Below, in pieces: positions 1 through 5,938 of a stretch of 8,890 bases of DNA (positions are counted from its first letter, which is position 1; each line of letters starts with the position of its first letter). The translations under genes were made by a program, and so were the position numbers. The DNA lies in assembly GCA_027079365.1 (NCBI GenBank), contig JALWVW010000013.1:1-8890 (forward strand), written 5' to 3'. Below the pieces are notes generated by a model. That model searched no databases, was not told where the DNA came from, and worked only from the letters and a program-made list of their open reading frames with translations. This stretch comes from Campylobacteraceae bacterium. GTDB lineage: Bacteria; Campylobacterota; Campylobacteria; Campylobacterales; Sulfurovaceae.

Positions 1-497
1 AGATGCACCTCGAAGGTCTCTCCTACCTGCTCTTTGGTCAAATGAATAGCGGGTAGTACGATATGCGAAGGCGGCTCCTCTCGCAGCTGGATGATCCGCT
101 CTCCCAGATCGGTGTCTACTACCTCCACCCCTCGCTCCTCCAGATAGGGGTTGAGATGGCACTCCTCTGTGAGCATGGACTTGCTCTTGACCACCTTTTT
201 GACCCCCTGCTCCAGCAGAATGGTGTGGACGATCTCATTGTGCTCCTGTGCATCCGCTGCCCAGTGGACATGGATGCCTTTGGCTTGGGCTTCTCGTTCG
301 AACTGTTCCAGATAGGTATCCAGCTTGCTCATCGTATGGGCTTTGATCGCTGCGGCTGCCTCTCTGAGTGCTTCCCATTCGGGGATGGATTGGCTGGCGG
401 TATCTCGTTTTTGGCGTACGAACCAGAGGGCTTTGTCATGCCAATGCATCCGGCTGCTATCGGCTACGAATGTGGCGGCTTTTTCGGGATGATTCAT
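1..497 (-). CDS. lutB: LutB, iron-sulfur subunit of L-lactate oxidation complex (5' part, partial)
   Basis: This is the first 165 codons of LutB (LldF/YkgF family); the gene runs off the left edge. The family is cytoplasmic and acts with LutA and LutC to oxidise L-lactate to pyruvate through Fe-S clusters. The visible part is the N-terminal LUD-type domain: KSKSMLTEE at residues 104-112, TDLGE at 129-133 and PPSHIV..PAIH at 142-152, all hallmarks of LutB/YkgF. The ferredoxin-like and C-terminal cysteine clusters lie outside the window, so cluster binding cannot be checked. ATG at 497 is chosen because an AAGG lies about 9 nt upstream (507-510) and the N-terminus then lines up with the family. 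The frame stays open to a stop at 579-581 and contains an upstream GTG (573-575), but that GTG lies inside a hairpin. The gene is co-directional with lutA, 90 nt upstream. Confidence 0.93.
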   Translation of the reverse strand, partial: MNHPEKAATFVADSSRMHWHDKALWFVRQKRDTASQSIPEWEALREAAAAIKAHTMSKLDTYLEQFEREAQAKGIHVHWAADAQEHNEIVHTILLEQGVKKVVKSKSMLTEECHLNPYLEERGVEVVDTDLGERIIQLREEPPSHIVLPAIHLTKEQVGETFEVH

Positions 498-558
498 GAG
501 GGGCTGCCTTTTTGGTACCTTTTGCTGGAACTGTGCCAGGAGGCTATATATCCATGAT

Positions 559-578
559 GGTGTGTTGGCAAACACACC
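559..578 (-). promoter_or_regulatory. Perfect hairpin in the lutA-lutB spacer
   Basis: The 90-nt spacer between lutA (stop at 588) and lutB (start at 497) holds a perfect 8-bp inverted repeat: left arm 559-566 (GGTGTGTT), 4-nt loop 567-570, right arm 571-578 (AACACACC). In the operon transcript it starts about 10 nt after the lutA stop and ends about 60 nt before lutB. No T-run follows on either strand, so it is not a standard intrinsic terminator. It could set mRNA processing or stability between the two cistrons, or be a protein-binding palindrome. The structure is seen directly; the function is inferred. Confidence 0.6.
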
Positions 579-587
579 CTACGGGTC

Positions 588-1340
588 TCAATCCACATTT
601 TGTACTCCGGCAAGTATCTCCACGATATGCATCACCTTCAGCGGCTTTCCTTCACGGTTGATAATACCTTCCATATGCATCAGACAGGACATATCGGCGC
701 CTGTCATGACCTCGGCACCGCTGTGTAAATGGTCTGCGATCCTGTCCTGCCCCATCGCTACAGAGATAGCTGGCTCGGTCACACAGAAGGTTCCACCAAA
801 GCCACAGCACTCATCATAGCGCTCCAGTGTCACCAGCTCGATATCAGGGATGAGGGAGAGGAGGTTTTCCAGCTTGGAGTAGTGTGGTGTGTTCAGTTCA
901 CTGGGGCTACCCAGCCCCAGCATACGATGGCCATGGCAGGAGTTGTGTACCCCTACTTTGTAGGGAAAGGAGACATTCAGCTGCTTTATCTGTACCACAT
1001 CATGGAGGAATTCACATACCTCGTAGATACTGCTTTTGACCTTTTGAAAGTCTGCATTATTTTCATCAAAAAAGCCATCATAATGCTCCTTGACCATCGT
1101 CACACAACTGGCTGTGGGGGCTACGATATAGTCAAATGGCTTGAAGATATCTACAAAGCGATGTGCCAGCGTCTCTACATCTGTACTGCATCCCGAATTT
1201 GCCATAGGCTGCCCGCAGCAGGTCTGCTCCATCGGATAGACCACATCAAAGTCCAGGTTTTCCAACAGCCTCAGAGTCGCCATAGCTACCTGAGGATAGA
1301 GTTCATTGACAAAACAGGGAACAAACAATCCTATCTTCAT
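588..1340 (-). CDS. lutA: LutA, CCG-domain iron-sulfur protein of L-lactate oxidation complex
   Basis: A 250-residue LutA (LldE/YkgE family) protein, close to the usual length of about 240. It is a cytoplasmic Fe-S partner of LutB and LutC in L-lactate to pyruvate oxidation. It has two cysteine-rich CCG domains, as in heterodisulfide-reductase subunit B and glycolate-oxidase GlcF. The first uses C9, C41-C42-G43 (TCCGQP) and C79. The second uses C135 (NSCHG), C178-C179-G180 (ECCGFGG) and C219 (MSCLMHM). These cysteine patterns are complete, so the protein should be functional. The ATG at 1340 is preceded by a strong GGGAGAG ribosome site (1344-1350) that shares a base with the stop codon of the upstream deacetylase gene. 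Translation of the two is therefore probably coupled. I see no separate promoter in the 9-nt gap. Confidence 0.95.
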   Translation of the reverse strand: MKIGLFVPCFVNELYPQVAMATLRLLENLDFDVVYPMEQTCCGQPMANSGCSTDVETLAHRFVDIFKPFDYIVAPTASCVTMVKEHYDGFFDENNADFQKVKSSIYEVCEFLHDVVQIKQLNVSFPYKVGVHNSCHGHRMLGLGSPSELNTPHYSKLENLLSLIPDIELVTLERYDECCGFGGTFCVTEPAISVAMGQDRIADHLHSGAEVMTGADMSCLMHMEGIINREGKPLKVMHIVEILAGVQNVD

Positions 1341-1349
1341 TTTCTCTCC

Positions 1350-2378
1350 CTAATAAAGCTCATCTATATAGACCAGATCCACCCCTTGAAATAGTTTCTT
1401 GGCGGATGCCAGTGCTTTGAAGGTCGCCTTGTGTGGATGACCGATAGCGATTGCATATCCACGGCGTTTGGCGATTTTGACCGCTTTGGCCAACTGTCTA
1501 TGGATATAAGGAACTGTCTGGGTATTGTCGATAAAAACATCTCTGACGATATAGCGGTCTCCATACTCTTTGGTGATGCGTTTGAGCTTGGTACTACCCG
1601 CTGTCCGGCTATCGACAAAAGTAAAGCCCTCAGCCCTCAGGTACCCATACATTTTTTTCATTGCTTTGTAATTGCTGGTAAAGACTGAACCAGTATGGTT
1701 GTTGATAAATTTTCCGCTAGGAAACAGCTTCCGTATCTCTCTGGCTCTGGCCTGCATCTTTCGACTGCTGTCAGTGATCCTGAGCATCCCCTCCATACGA
1801 TTCATCTTGGCACTGCCCGACTGCATAGGAAGATGGATCATAAAGTGCTTGAGTCCGTAGGAGAGTTTGTTGCTTGTCTTAGAGAGCTCCGAGGGAGGGA
1901 AAATAGAAGGGGTAATATGGTACCCCAGTGCCCTGAGTGCTTTGATCTGCCAGGGATGAGAGACATCATCAATGATCAGTACCAGCCTAGGACGCTTGCC
2001 TGACTTAGGCGCAGTTTTTGGCTCTTGGTCTGTAGATACCTGTGTGGTTTTTTTGCGCTCTTCTTCTGCTTTGTGTTTGCGCAGTTTCTCTATCATTCCC
2101 TCCAAACCAAACCCGGCTTCGTCATACTTGACGGTTTGTGTCTTCTGTGCTGAGACGCCCTGAAATATCTTCTCCAGCTTGGCAGAGCTTGAGTCTGCCT
2201 GGTGTGCTGCTGCGCTTTTTAGGCCAAGATAGTATCCAAACCCCACCAGAAACCCTACGACAAAAAGCGTGGTCAGCAGATAGGTAAAATAGGCTTTTCT
2301 TTTAGCGACTTGCGCTCTTCTGGCAGTAGATTTTCGTGATCTTTTTTGCACTGTACTGGAGCTATTTTTTTTTGGCAT
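1350..2378 (-). CDS. Membrane-anchored divergent polysaccharide deacetylase (YibQ/DUF610 family)
   Basis: A 342-residue protein. The N-terminus (residues 1-29) is very basic, followed by one hydrophobic segment at about 30-52, as expected for an inner-membrane anchor with the rest periplasmic. Residues about 60-128 form a charged, low-complexity linker. The catalytic-like domain (about 130-342) matches the divergent polysaccharide deacetylase family: LVLIIDD (132-138), IHLPM with H182, NNHTGS at 227-231, VDS with D256, RDVFID at 279-284 and IGHPH at 312-316. Members resemble NodB-type metal-dependent carbohydrate deacetylases, but to my knowledge the substrate is not established; a cell-envelope role is inferred. 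It is the first gene of the minus-strand operon with lutA and lutB. An unbroken run of nine A residues falls at codons 2-5. The Shine-Dalgarno before this ATG is weak. Confidence 0.9.
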   Translation of the reverse strand: MPKKNSSSTVQKRSRKSTARRAQVAKRKAYFTYLLTTLFVVGFLVGFGYYLGLKSAAAHQADSSSAKLEKIFQGVSAQKTQTVKYDEAGFGLEGMIEKLRKHKAEEERKKTTQVSTDQEPKTAPKSGKRPRLVLIIDDVSHPWQIKALRALGYHITPSIFPPSELSKTSNKLSYGLKHFMIHLPMQSGSAKMNRMEGMLRITDSSRKMQARAREIRKLFPSGKFINNHTGSVFTSNYKAMKKMYGYLRAEGFTFVDSRTAGSTKLKRITKEYGDRYIVRDVFIDNTQTVPYIHRQLAKAVKIAKRRGYAIAIGHPHKATFKALASAKKLFQGVDLVYIDELY

Positions 2379-2407
2379 TACTTGTCACTTTGATATTTAT
2401 TACTATA

Positions 2408-2416
2408 AGTATAGCA
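2408..2416 (-). promoter_or_regulatory. Extended -10 promoter for the deacetylase-lutAB operon
   Basis: On the minus strand this reads TGCTATACT, an extended -10 element (TGn plus TATACT, a near-match to TATAAT). It lies about 30 nt upstream of the deacetylase ATG, giving a short leader of roughly 20-25 nt. No good TTGACA-like -35 is visible, which is usual in Campylobacterota promoters. The -35 position (around 2431-2436) overlaps that of the divergent deoD promoter. Confidence 0.5.
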
Positions 2417-2442
2417 CAATAGGGATTAAGAGATAGGGTTTA

Positions 2443-2451
2443 TGCTACAAT
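2443..2451 (+). promoter_or_regulatory. Extended -10 promoter for deoD
   Basis: TGCTACAAT is an extended -10 element (TG at 2443-2444, TACAAT at 2446-2451). A start site near 2458 would give a leader of about 22 nt that carries the AGGAGA ribosome site at 2470-2475. No clear -35 box is present. The 101-bp region 2379-2479 is the only sequence between two divergent operons, so a promoter is expected here. Confidence 0.5.
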
Positions 2452-2479
2452 TTCAAATCTTAAGAGAATAGGAGAAGCC

Positions 2480-3187
2480 ATGACCCCACATATAGAAGCA
2501 AAAAAAGAGGAGATCGCCAAGGTCGTCCTGATGCCAGGCGACCCACTCAGAGCAAAATTCATCGCAGAGAACTACTTGGAAAATGTCAAGCAGGTCAATA
2601 GCATCAGAAATATGTTCATGTTTACAGGCACCTACAAAGGTGCTCCTGTGACCGTGGCTGGTTCAGGAATGGGTGTGCCATCGATCGGCATCTACTCCTA
2701 TGAGCTCTTCAAGTTCTATGATGTGAGTACCATTATACGCATAGGTTCTTCTGGAGCCTACAGTAAAAATCTCAAGCTCTATGATGTGGTGCTGACTACT
2801 GAGGCTTACAGTGATTCCACAGCATTCTCCAGACTGATCACAGGTGAAGATACCCATGTCGTCGCAGCCACTCCTGAAGTCAATCAGACCATCAGAGAGA
2901 CTGCACAGGCACTCAAACTCACACTTCATGAATCCAGAGTCCACTCTTCAGATGTCTTTTATGGTATCAGGCCACTGGAGGAGACAATCGCAGTCACAGG
3001 TGCCCAATGTGTAGAGATGGAGTCTTACGGGCTCTTTACCAATGCCAAAGCCACCGGCAAACAGGCGGCCTGCCTGCTCAGCATCTCTGACCACCTCATC
3101 ACAGGAGAGGAGACTTCTGCCCATGAGAGACAAACTGCCTTTGATGATATGATTAGGATCGCCCTGGAAAGTACACTTTCTCTTTAG
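2480..3187 (+). CDS. deoD: Purine nucleoside phosphorylase, DeoD type
   Basis: A 235-residue cytoplasmic phosphorylase that splits purine (deoxy)nucleosides with phosphate into base and (deoxy)ribose-1-phosphate. Length and sequence fit the hexameric bacterial DeoD family, which accepts both adenosine-type and inosine/guanosine-type substrates. Numbering falls in register with E. coli PNP: H4, the phosphate-binding PGDPLR loop ending in R24, R87 and S90 (IRIGSSG), M180-E181 (VEMES), and the catalytic D204 (SISDH) with R217 (ERQ). All expected catalytic residues are present. Start ATG 2480 follows AGGAGA (2470-2475) with 4-nt spacing. It is co-directional with the nucleoside-uptake operon 119 nt downstream and is the obvious cytoplasmic consumer of imported purine nucleosides. 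No convincing terminator follows it, so read-through is possible. Confidence 0.97.
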   Translation: MTPHIEAKKEEIAKVVLMPGDPLRAKFIAENYLENVKQVNSIRNMFMFTGTYKGAPVTVAGSGMGVPSIGIYSYELFKFYDVSTIIRIGSSGAYSKNLKLYDVVLTTEAYSDSTAFSRLITGEDTHVVAATPEVNQTIRETAQALKLTLHESRVHSSDVFYGIRPLEETIAVTGAQCVEMESYGLFTNAKATGKQAACLLSISDHLITGEETSAHERQTAFDDMIRIALESTLSL

Positions 3188-3245
3188 CGCTGCCCTGAGG
3201 GAAACTTTTTTGAGCTTTTGTGTAATCTCTAAAGAAAGATTACGA

Positions 3246-3251
3246 TAAAAT
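3246..3251 (+). promoter_or_regulatory. Possible -10 of the binding-protein operon
   Basis: TAAAAT resembles the -10 hexamer and would give a leader of about 49 nt that begins just before the hairpin at 3263-3288. It lacks the TG extension, and no -35 is found at normal spacing (TTGTGT at 3218 is too far away). This is a weak prediction. Transcription could instead come from the deoD promoter. Confidence 0.3.
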
Positions 3252-3262
3252 CGTCTATTGAA

Positions 3263-3288
3263 AGGGCGCATCTAACACTAAGTGCCCT
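3263..3288 (+). promoter_or_regulatory. Stem-loop just upstream of the binding-protein ribosome site
   Basis: AGGGCGC (3263-3269) pairs with GTGCCCT (3282-3288), giving seven pairs with one G-U wobble and a 12-nt loop. An A-rich stretch and the AAGGAG ribosome site (3296-3301) follow directly, then ATG at 3307. With no T-run it is not a terminator. Its position suits a 5'-end stabiliser or a translation-control element for the solute-binding protein. The layout of stem, 12-nt loop and A-rich tail superficially recalls small riboswitches, but I could not match it to a known class. Confidence 0.45.
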
Positions 3289-3306
3289 AAATAAAAAGGA
3301 GTATTC

Positions 3307-4305
3307 ATGAGATATATGAAAGTAGCTGTAGCCTCAGCAATTGTCGCCTTGGCTGGCAGTACACTAAGTGCAGGTGATTTCAAACCCGCTGTCGTCTTTG
3401 ACCTGGGAGGAAAATTTGACAAATCCTTCAACGAAGGTGTCTACAATGGTCTTGAAAAGTTCAAGAAAGAGACTGGTGTCAATTACAGAGGCTTCGAGGT
3501 CACCAATGCCACGCAACGGGAGCAGGCAATCCGAAAAATGGCCAAAAAGGGCAGTGATCCCGTGCTGGGTATCGGCTTTGCTCAGGGGCCAGCTATCGAG
3601 AAGGTTGCAGGAGAATTCCCCAATACCAAATTTGGTATCATTGACATGGTCGTCAATAAGCCCAATGTTCAATCTATTGTTTTTAAAGAGCATGAAGGCT
3701 CTTTTCTCGTAGGACTGCTGGCAGCCATGGCTTCCAAAAGCAGCAAAGTAGGCTTCATCGGTGGCATGGATATCCCACTGATACGCAAGTTTGCCTGTGG
3801 ATACGAGCAAGGTGTCAAGTATGCAAACCCAAAAGCCGAAGTGATCCAAAACATGACTGGTTCTACCCCCAGCGCATGGAATAACCCAAGCCGTGGCGGA
3901 GAGCTTGCCAAAGGGCAGTTTGACCGTGGTGTAGATGTGGTCTTTGCCGCAGCAGGCGGTACCGGCGTAGGGGTCTATCAGGCAGCCAAAGACTCTGGAA
4001 AGCTCGCTATCGGCGTAGACTCCAACCAAAACTATATGCAGCCTGGTACCATGCTTACTTCTATGGTCAAGCGTGTGGATGTAGCAGCCTACAATCTCTT
4101 CAAGAATGCAATGGATGGCAAGTTCAAAGGTGGCATCCAGGCACTGGGTCTGGCAGAAGGCGGTGTAGACTGGGCACTGGACAAGTACAATGAGAAGCTC
4201 ATCACTCCAGAGATGAAAAAAGCAGTCGATGCCGCCAAAGCAGATATCATCTCCGGCAAGATCAAAGTGCATGACTATATGTCGGACAATACCTGTAAAT
4301 ATTGA
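3307..4305 (+). CDS. Periplasmic BMP-family (PnrA-like) nucleoside-binding protein of ABC importer
   Basis: A 332-residue solute-binding protein of the basic membrane protein (BMP/Med/PnrA) family, whose studied members bind purine and other nucleosides. Residues 1-22 form a Sec signal peptide with probable cleavage after LSA. No lipobox cysteine is present, so it should be a soluble periplasmic protein, unlike the lipoproteins BmpA, PnrA and YufN. The fold is marked by VVFDLGGKFDKSFN (29-42), GIID with D113, GFIGGMDIPLIRKF (149-162), AAAGGTGVGVYQAA (214-227) and IGVDSNQ (235-241). The mature protein has exactly two cysteines (C164, C330), which could form a disulfide. The C-terminal VHDYMSD...C ending resembles alphaproteobacterial relatives I remember. 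Start ATG 3307 follows AAGGAG by 5 nt. It is the first gene of the transporter operon. Specificity for nucleosides is inferred from family and neighbours. Confidence 0.92.
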   Translation: MRYMKVAVASAIVALAGSTLSAGDFKPAVVFDLGGKFDKSFNEGVYNGLEKFKKETGVNYRGFEVTNATQREQAIRKMAKKGSDPVLGIGFAQGPAIEKVAGEFPNTKFGIIDMVVNKPNVQSIVFKEHEGSFLVGLLAAMASKSSKVGFIGGMDIPLIRKFACGYEQGVKYANPKAEVIQNMTGSTPSAWNNPSRGGELAKGQFDRGVDVVFAAAGGTGVGVYQAAKDSGKLAIGVDSNQNYMQPGTMLTSMVKRVDVAAYNLFKNAMDGKFKGGIQALGLAEGGVDWALDKYNEKLITPEMKKAVDAAKADIISGKIKVHDYMSDNTCKY

Positions 4306-4310
4306 TCCGT

Positions 4311-4336
4311 AGGGGCAAGGCTTCATGCCTGCCCTT
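4311..4336 (+). promoter_or_regulatory. GC-rich hairpin between binding-protein and ATPase genes
   Basis: The 61-nt gap 4306-4366 contains an imperfect palindrome starting 6 nt after the stop codon. Arms 4311-4316 plus 4318-4321 pair with 4327-4330 plus 4331-4336, around loop TTCAT (4322-4326), with A4317 bulged; the outer two pairs are A-U and G-U. Only three T residues follow, so it would be at most a leaky terminator. A structure at this point commonly protects the binding-protein message or reduces read-through, so the binding protein is made in excess of the membrane parts. The GTAGGGGC...GCCC look also recalls dispersed palindromic repeats, which cannot be tested from one copy. Confidence 0.55.
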
Positions 4337-4366
4337 TGAAGCACCATAGACACACAAGGATCCCCA

Positions 4367-5938
4367 ATGAAAGACGCTTCTTCCCCTACTCCCCCCATGG
4401 CAATCGACCTAAGAGGCATCTCCAAATCTTTCGGTACCGTACAAGCCAACAAAGATATCTATTTTTCTGTCCCGCAAGGGACCATTCACGGCATCGTCGG
4501 TGAAAATGGTGCAGGCAAATCTACCCTCATGAGTATCCTCTATGGCTTTTACGAGGCTGACAGTGGCGAGATATATATTGACGGAAAACTTACCAGGATA
4601 CGTAACTCCACCGATGCCATCGCTGCAGGGATCGGTATGGTGCATCAGCACTTTATGCTTGTAGAGAACTTTACGGTGCTTGAGAATATCATTCTCGGAG
4701 CCGAAAGCGGCGCAATGCTCTCTAGAAGTATAGCCGATGCTACCACGGAGGCAGAAAGACTCGAAGAGGAGTTTGGACTGCATGTAGATCTCCATGCCCG
4801 TATCGATGAGATACCCGTCGGACAGCAACAGCGTGTCGAGACAATCAAGGCACTCTACCGGGGAGCCCGGATACTGATACTGGATGAGCCTACAGGAGTA
4901 CTCACCCCACAAGAGGCAGATCAGCTCTTCGATATCCTTCGCTCACTCAGAGACAAGGGTGTGACCGTCATTATCATCACCCACAAACTACGCGAAATCA
5001 TGGATCTGACAGATAATGTCTCCGTCATGCGACAAGGGCAAATAGTTGCCAATGTCAAAACTTCTGAAACCAGCAAAGAGGAGCTCGCCGAACTGATGGT
5101 CGGTAGAAAGATCCGTATGGATCTGGACAAAACAGCTGCTGACCCCAAAGAGACGCTCATAGAGATCAAACACCTAGGGCTCATAGACGAGCAGCAAATA
5201 AAGCGGCTTGAAGATATCACCTTTGAGGTGCACTCAGGCGAAATCGTAGGGATCGCTGGTGTCTCTGGCAATGGACAGAGTGAGCTGCTGGAGATTCTTT
5301 CCGGCATGCGACCCTGCAGCAAAGGTGAAGCCCATATTAATGGACTTACCATCACACCCAGCCAGCACTCAAACCCTGGAGAGGTCAGACATGCAAGCAT
5401 CGCACATGTCCCCGAAGACCGGCTCAAACGGGGGCTGATCCCCAGGTTCTCTGCTGGCGAATCTGCCATCCTCGGCTATCACAACAACCCTGAGTACAAC
5501 GGAGCCATCCTAAGCAAAGCAGAGGCGATCAAAAAGCACTGCCTACATCTTATGGATGCCTTTGATGTCCGACCCAATCATCCTGCACTCAAGTCAGCTA
5601 ACTTCTCAGGGGGCAATCAGCAGAAACTGATACTCGCCCGTGAGATGGATCCCGATCCCAAGGTCCTCCTGGTAGGACAGCCCACCAGAGGAGTGGATAT
5701 CGGTGCGATAGAGTTCATACACAAACAGATCATTGCCATGCGTGATCGGGGGAGTGCTGTACTGCTAGTCTCCGGGGAGCTCGATGAACTAATCTCACTG
5801 GCCGATCGTATCGTCGTAATGTTTGATGGCAGGATCGTAGGTGAAGTAAATGCCGCAGAGGCAGACGAGAGGACACTGGGACTCATGATGGCAAATGCCC
5901 ATCAGGAAGACGAGTACAAGGAGGCAACCCATGGCTAA
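4367..5938 (+). CDS. Nucleoside ABC importer, double-domain ATPase (YufO/NupA type)
   Basis: A 523-residue cytoplasmic ATPase with two fused ABC domains, the usual length for sugar/nucleoside CUT2-like importers. Domain 1 (about 11-250) has a full Walker A GENGAGKST (45-53), Q-loop Q94, a family-type signature VGQQQRVE (151-158), Walker B ILILDEP with D173-E174, and switch histidine H206. Domain 2 (about 263-510) is degenerate. Its Walker A position reads GVSGNGQSE (298-306, Gln in place of Lys). The signature FSGGNQQK (413-420) is good, but the Walker B end is VGQPTRGVD and a serine (S469) sits at the H-loop. This asymmetry is normal for the YufO/NupA branch and not a mutation. AAGGA (4356-4360) precedes ATG 4367 by 6 nt. 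The end overlaps the next gene by 8 nt, indicating translational coupling. Confidence 0.95.
   Translation: MKDASSPTPPMAIDLRGISKSFGTVQANKDIYFSVPQGTIHGIVGENGAGKSTLMSILYGFYEADSGEIYIDGKLTRIRNSTDAIAAGIGMVHQHFMLVENFTVLENIILGAESGAMLSRSIADATTEAERLEEEFGLHVDLHARIDEIPVGQQQRVETIKALYRGARILILDEPTGVLTPQEADQLFDILRSLRDKGVTVIIITHKLREIMDLTDNVSVMRQGQIVANVKTSETSKEELAELMVGRKIRMDLDKTAADPKETLIEIKHLGLIDEQQIKRLEDITFEVHSGEIVGIAGVSGNGQSELLEILSGMRPCSKGEAHINGLTITPSQHSNPGEVRHASIAHVPEDRLKRGLIPRFSAGESAILGYHNNPEYNGAILSKAEAIKKHCLHLMDAFDVRPNHPALKSANFSGGNQQKLILAREMDPDPKVLLVGQPTRGVDIGAIEFIHKQIIAMRDRGSAVLLVSGELDELISLADRIVVMFDGRIVGEVNAAEADERTLGLMMANAHQEDEYKEATHG

Larger units (their letters stand above)
3188..3306 (+). other. Leader/intergenic region of the nucleoside-uptake operon
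   Basis: This 119-nt gap between deoD and the binding-protein gene is dense in inverted repeats. GTAATCT (3222-3228) pairs perfectly with AGATTAC (3237-3243) around an 8-nt loop. ACGAT (3242-3246) pairs with ATCGT (3250-3254), and a 7-bp stem lies at 3263-3288. A short CCC-TGA-GGG followed by T6 (3193-3211) is too weak to call a terminator. A possible -10 (TAAAAT, 3246-3251) sits inside the second repeat. Operator, attenuator or promoter roles are possible; none is proven. Confidence 0.45.

Noticed and set aside
63..557. Plus-strand open frame of 164 codons at the left edge
   Set aside because: It is antisense to lutB, whose family motifs are unmistakable on the minus strand. No promoter or ribosome site supports the plus-strand frame.
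729..1394. Plus-strand open frame of 221 codons opposite lutA
   Set aside because: It covers lutA, which has complete CCG cysteine motifs on the minus strand, and shows no family features of its own.
3193..3211. Possible intrinsic terminator after deoD
   Set aside because: Only a 3-bp CCC/GGG stem precedes the T6 run and an AAAC interrupts it; this is too unstable to call.
3263..3301. PreQ1-I-like riboswitch layout (stem, 12-nt loop, A-rich tail, ribosome site)
   Set aside because: The loop and tail lack the conserved complementary bases of preQ1-I, and the downstream gene is a nucleoside-type binding protein. Kept only as an unclassified stem-loop.
3364..4452. Minus-strand open frame of 362 codons opposite the binding-protein gene
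   Set aside because: It crosses the start of the ATPase gene and the intergenic hairpin, has no recognisable domain, and lies opposite a well-supported gene.
5258..5784. Apparent loss of catalytic residues in the second ATPase domain (Walker A Lys to Gln, missing Walker B Glu and switch His)
   Set aside because: This degenerate second site is the family norm for YufO/RbsA-like fused ATPases, not evidence of a pseudogene.
5895..5930. Upstream in-frame ATG for permease 1, adding 12 residues
   Set aside because: No ribosome site precedes 5895, while AAGGAGG is ideally placed for the ATG at 5931. The extra residues are highly charged and would lie inside the ATPase gene.
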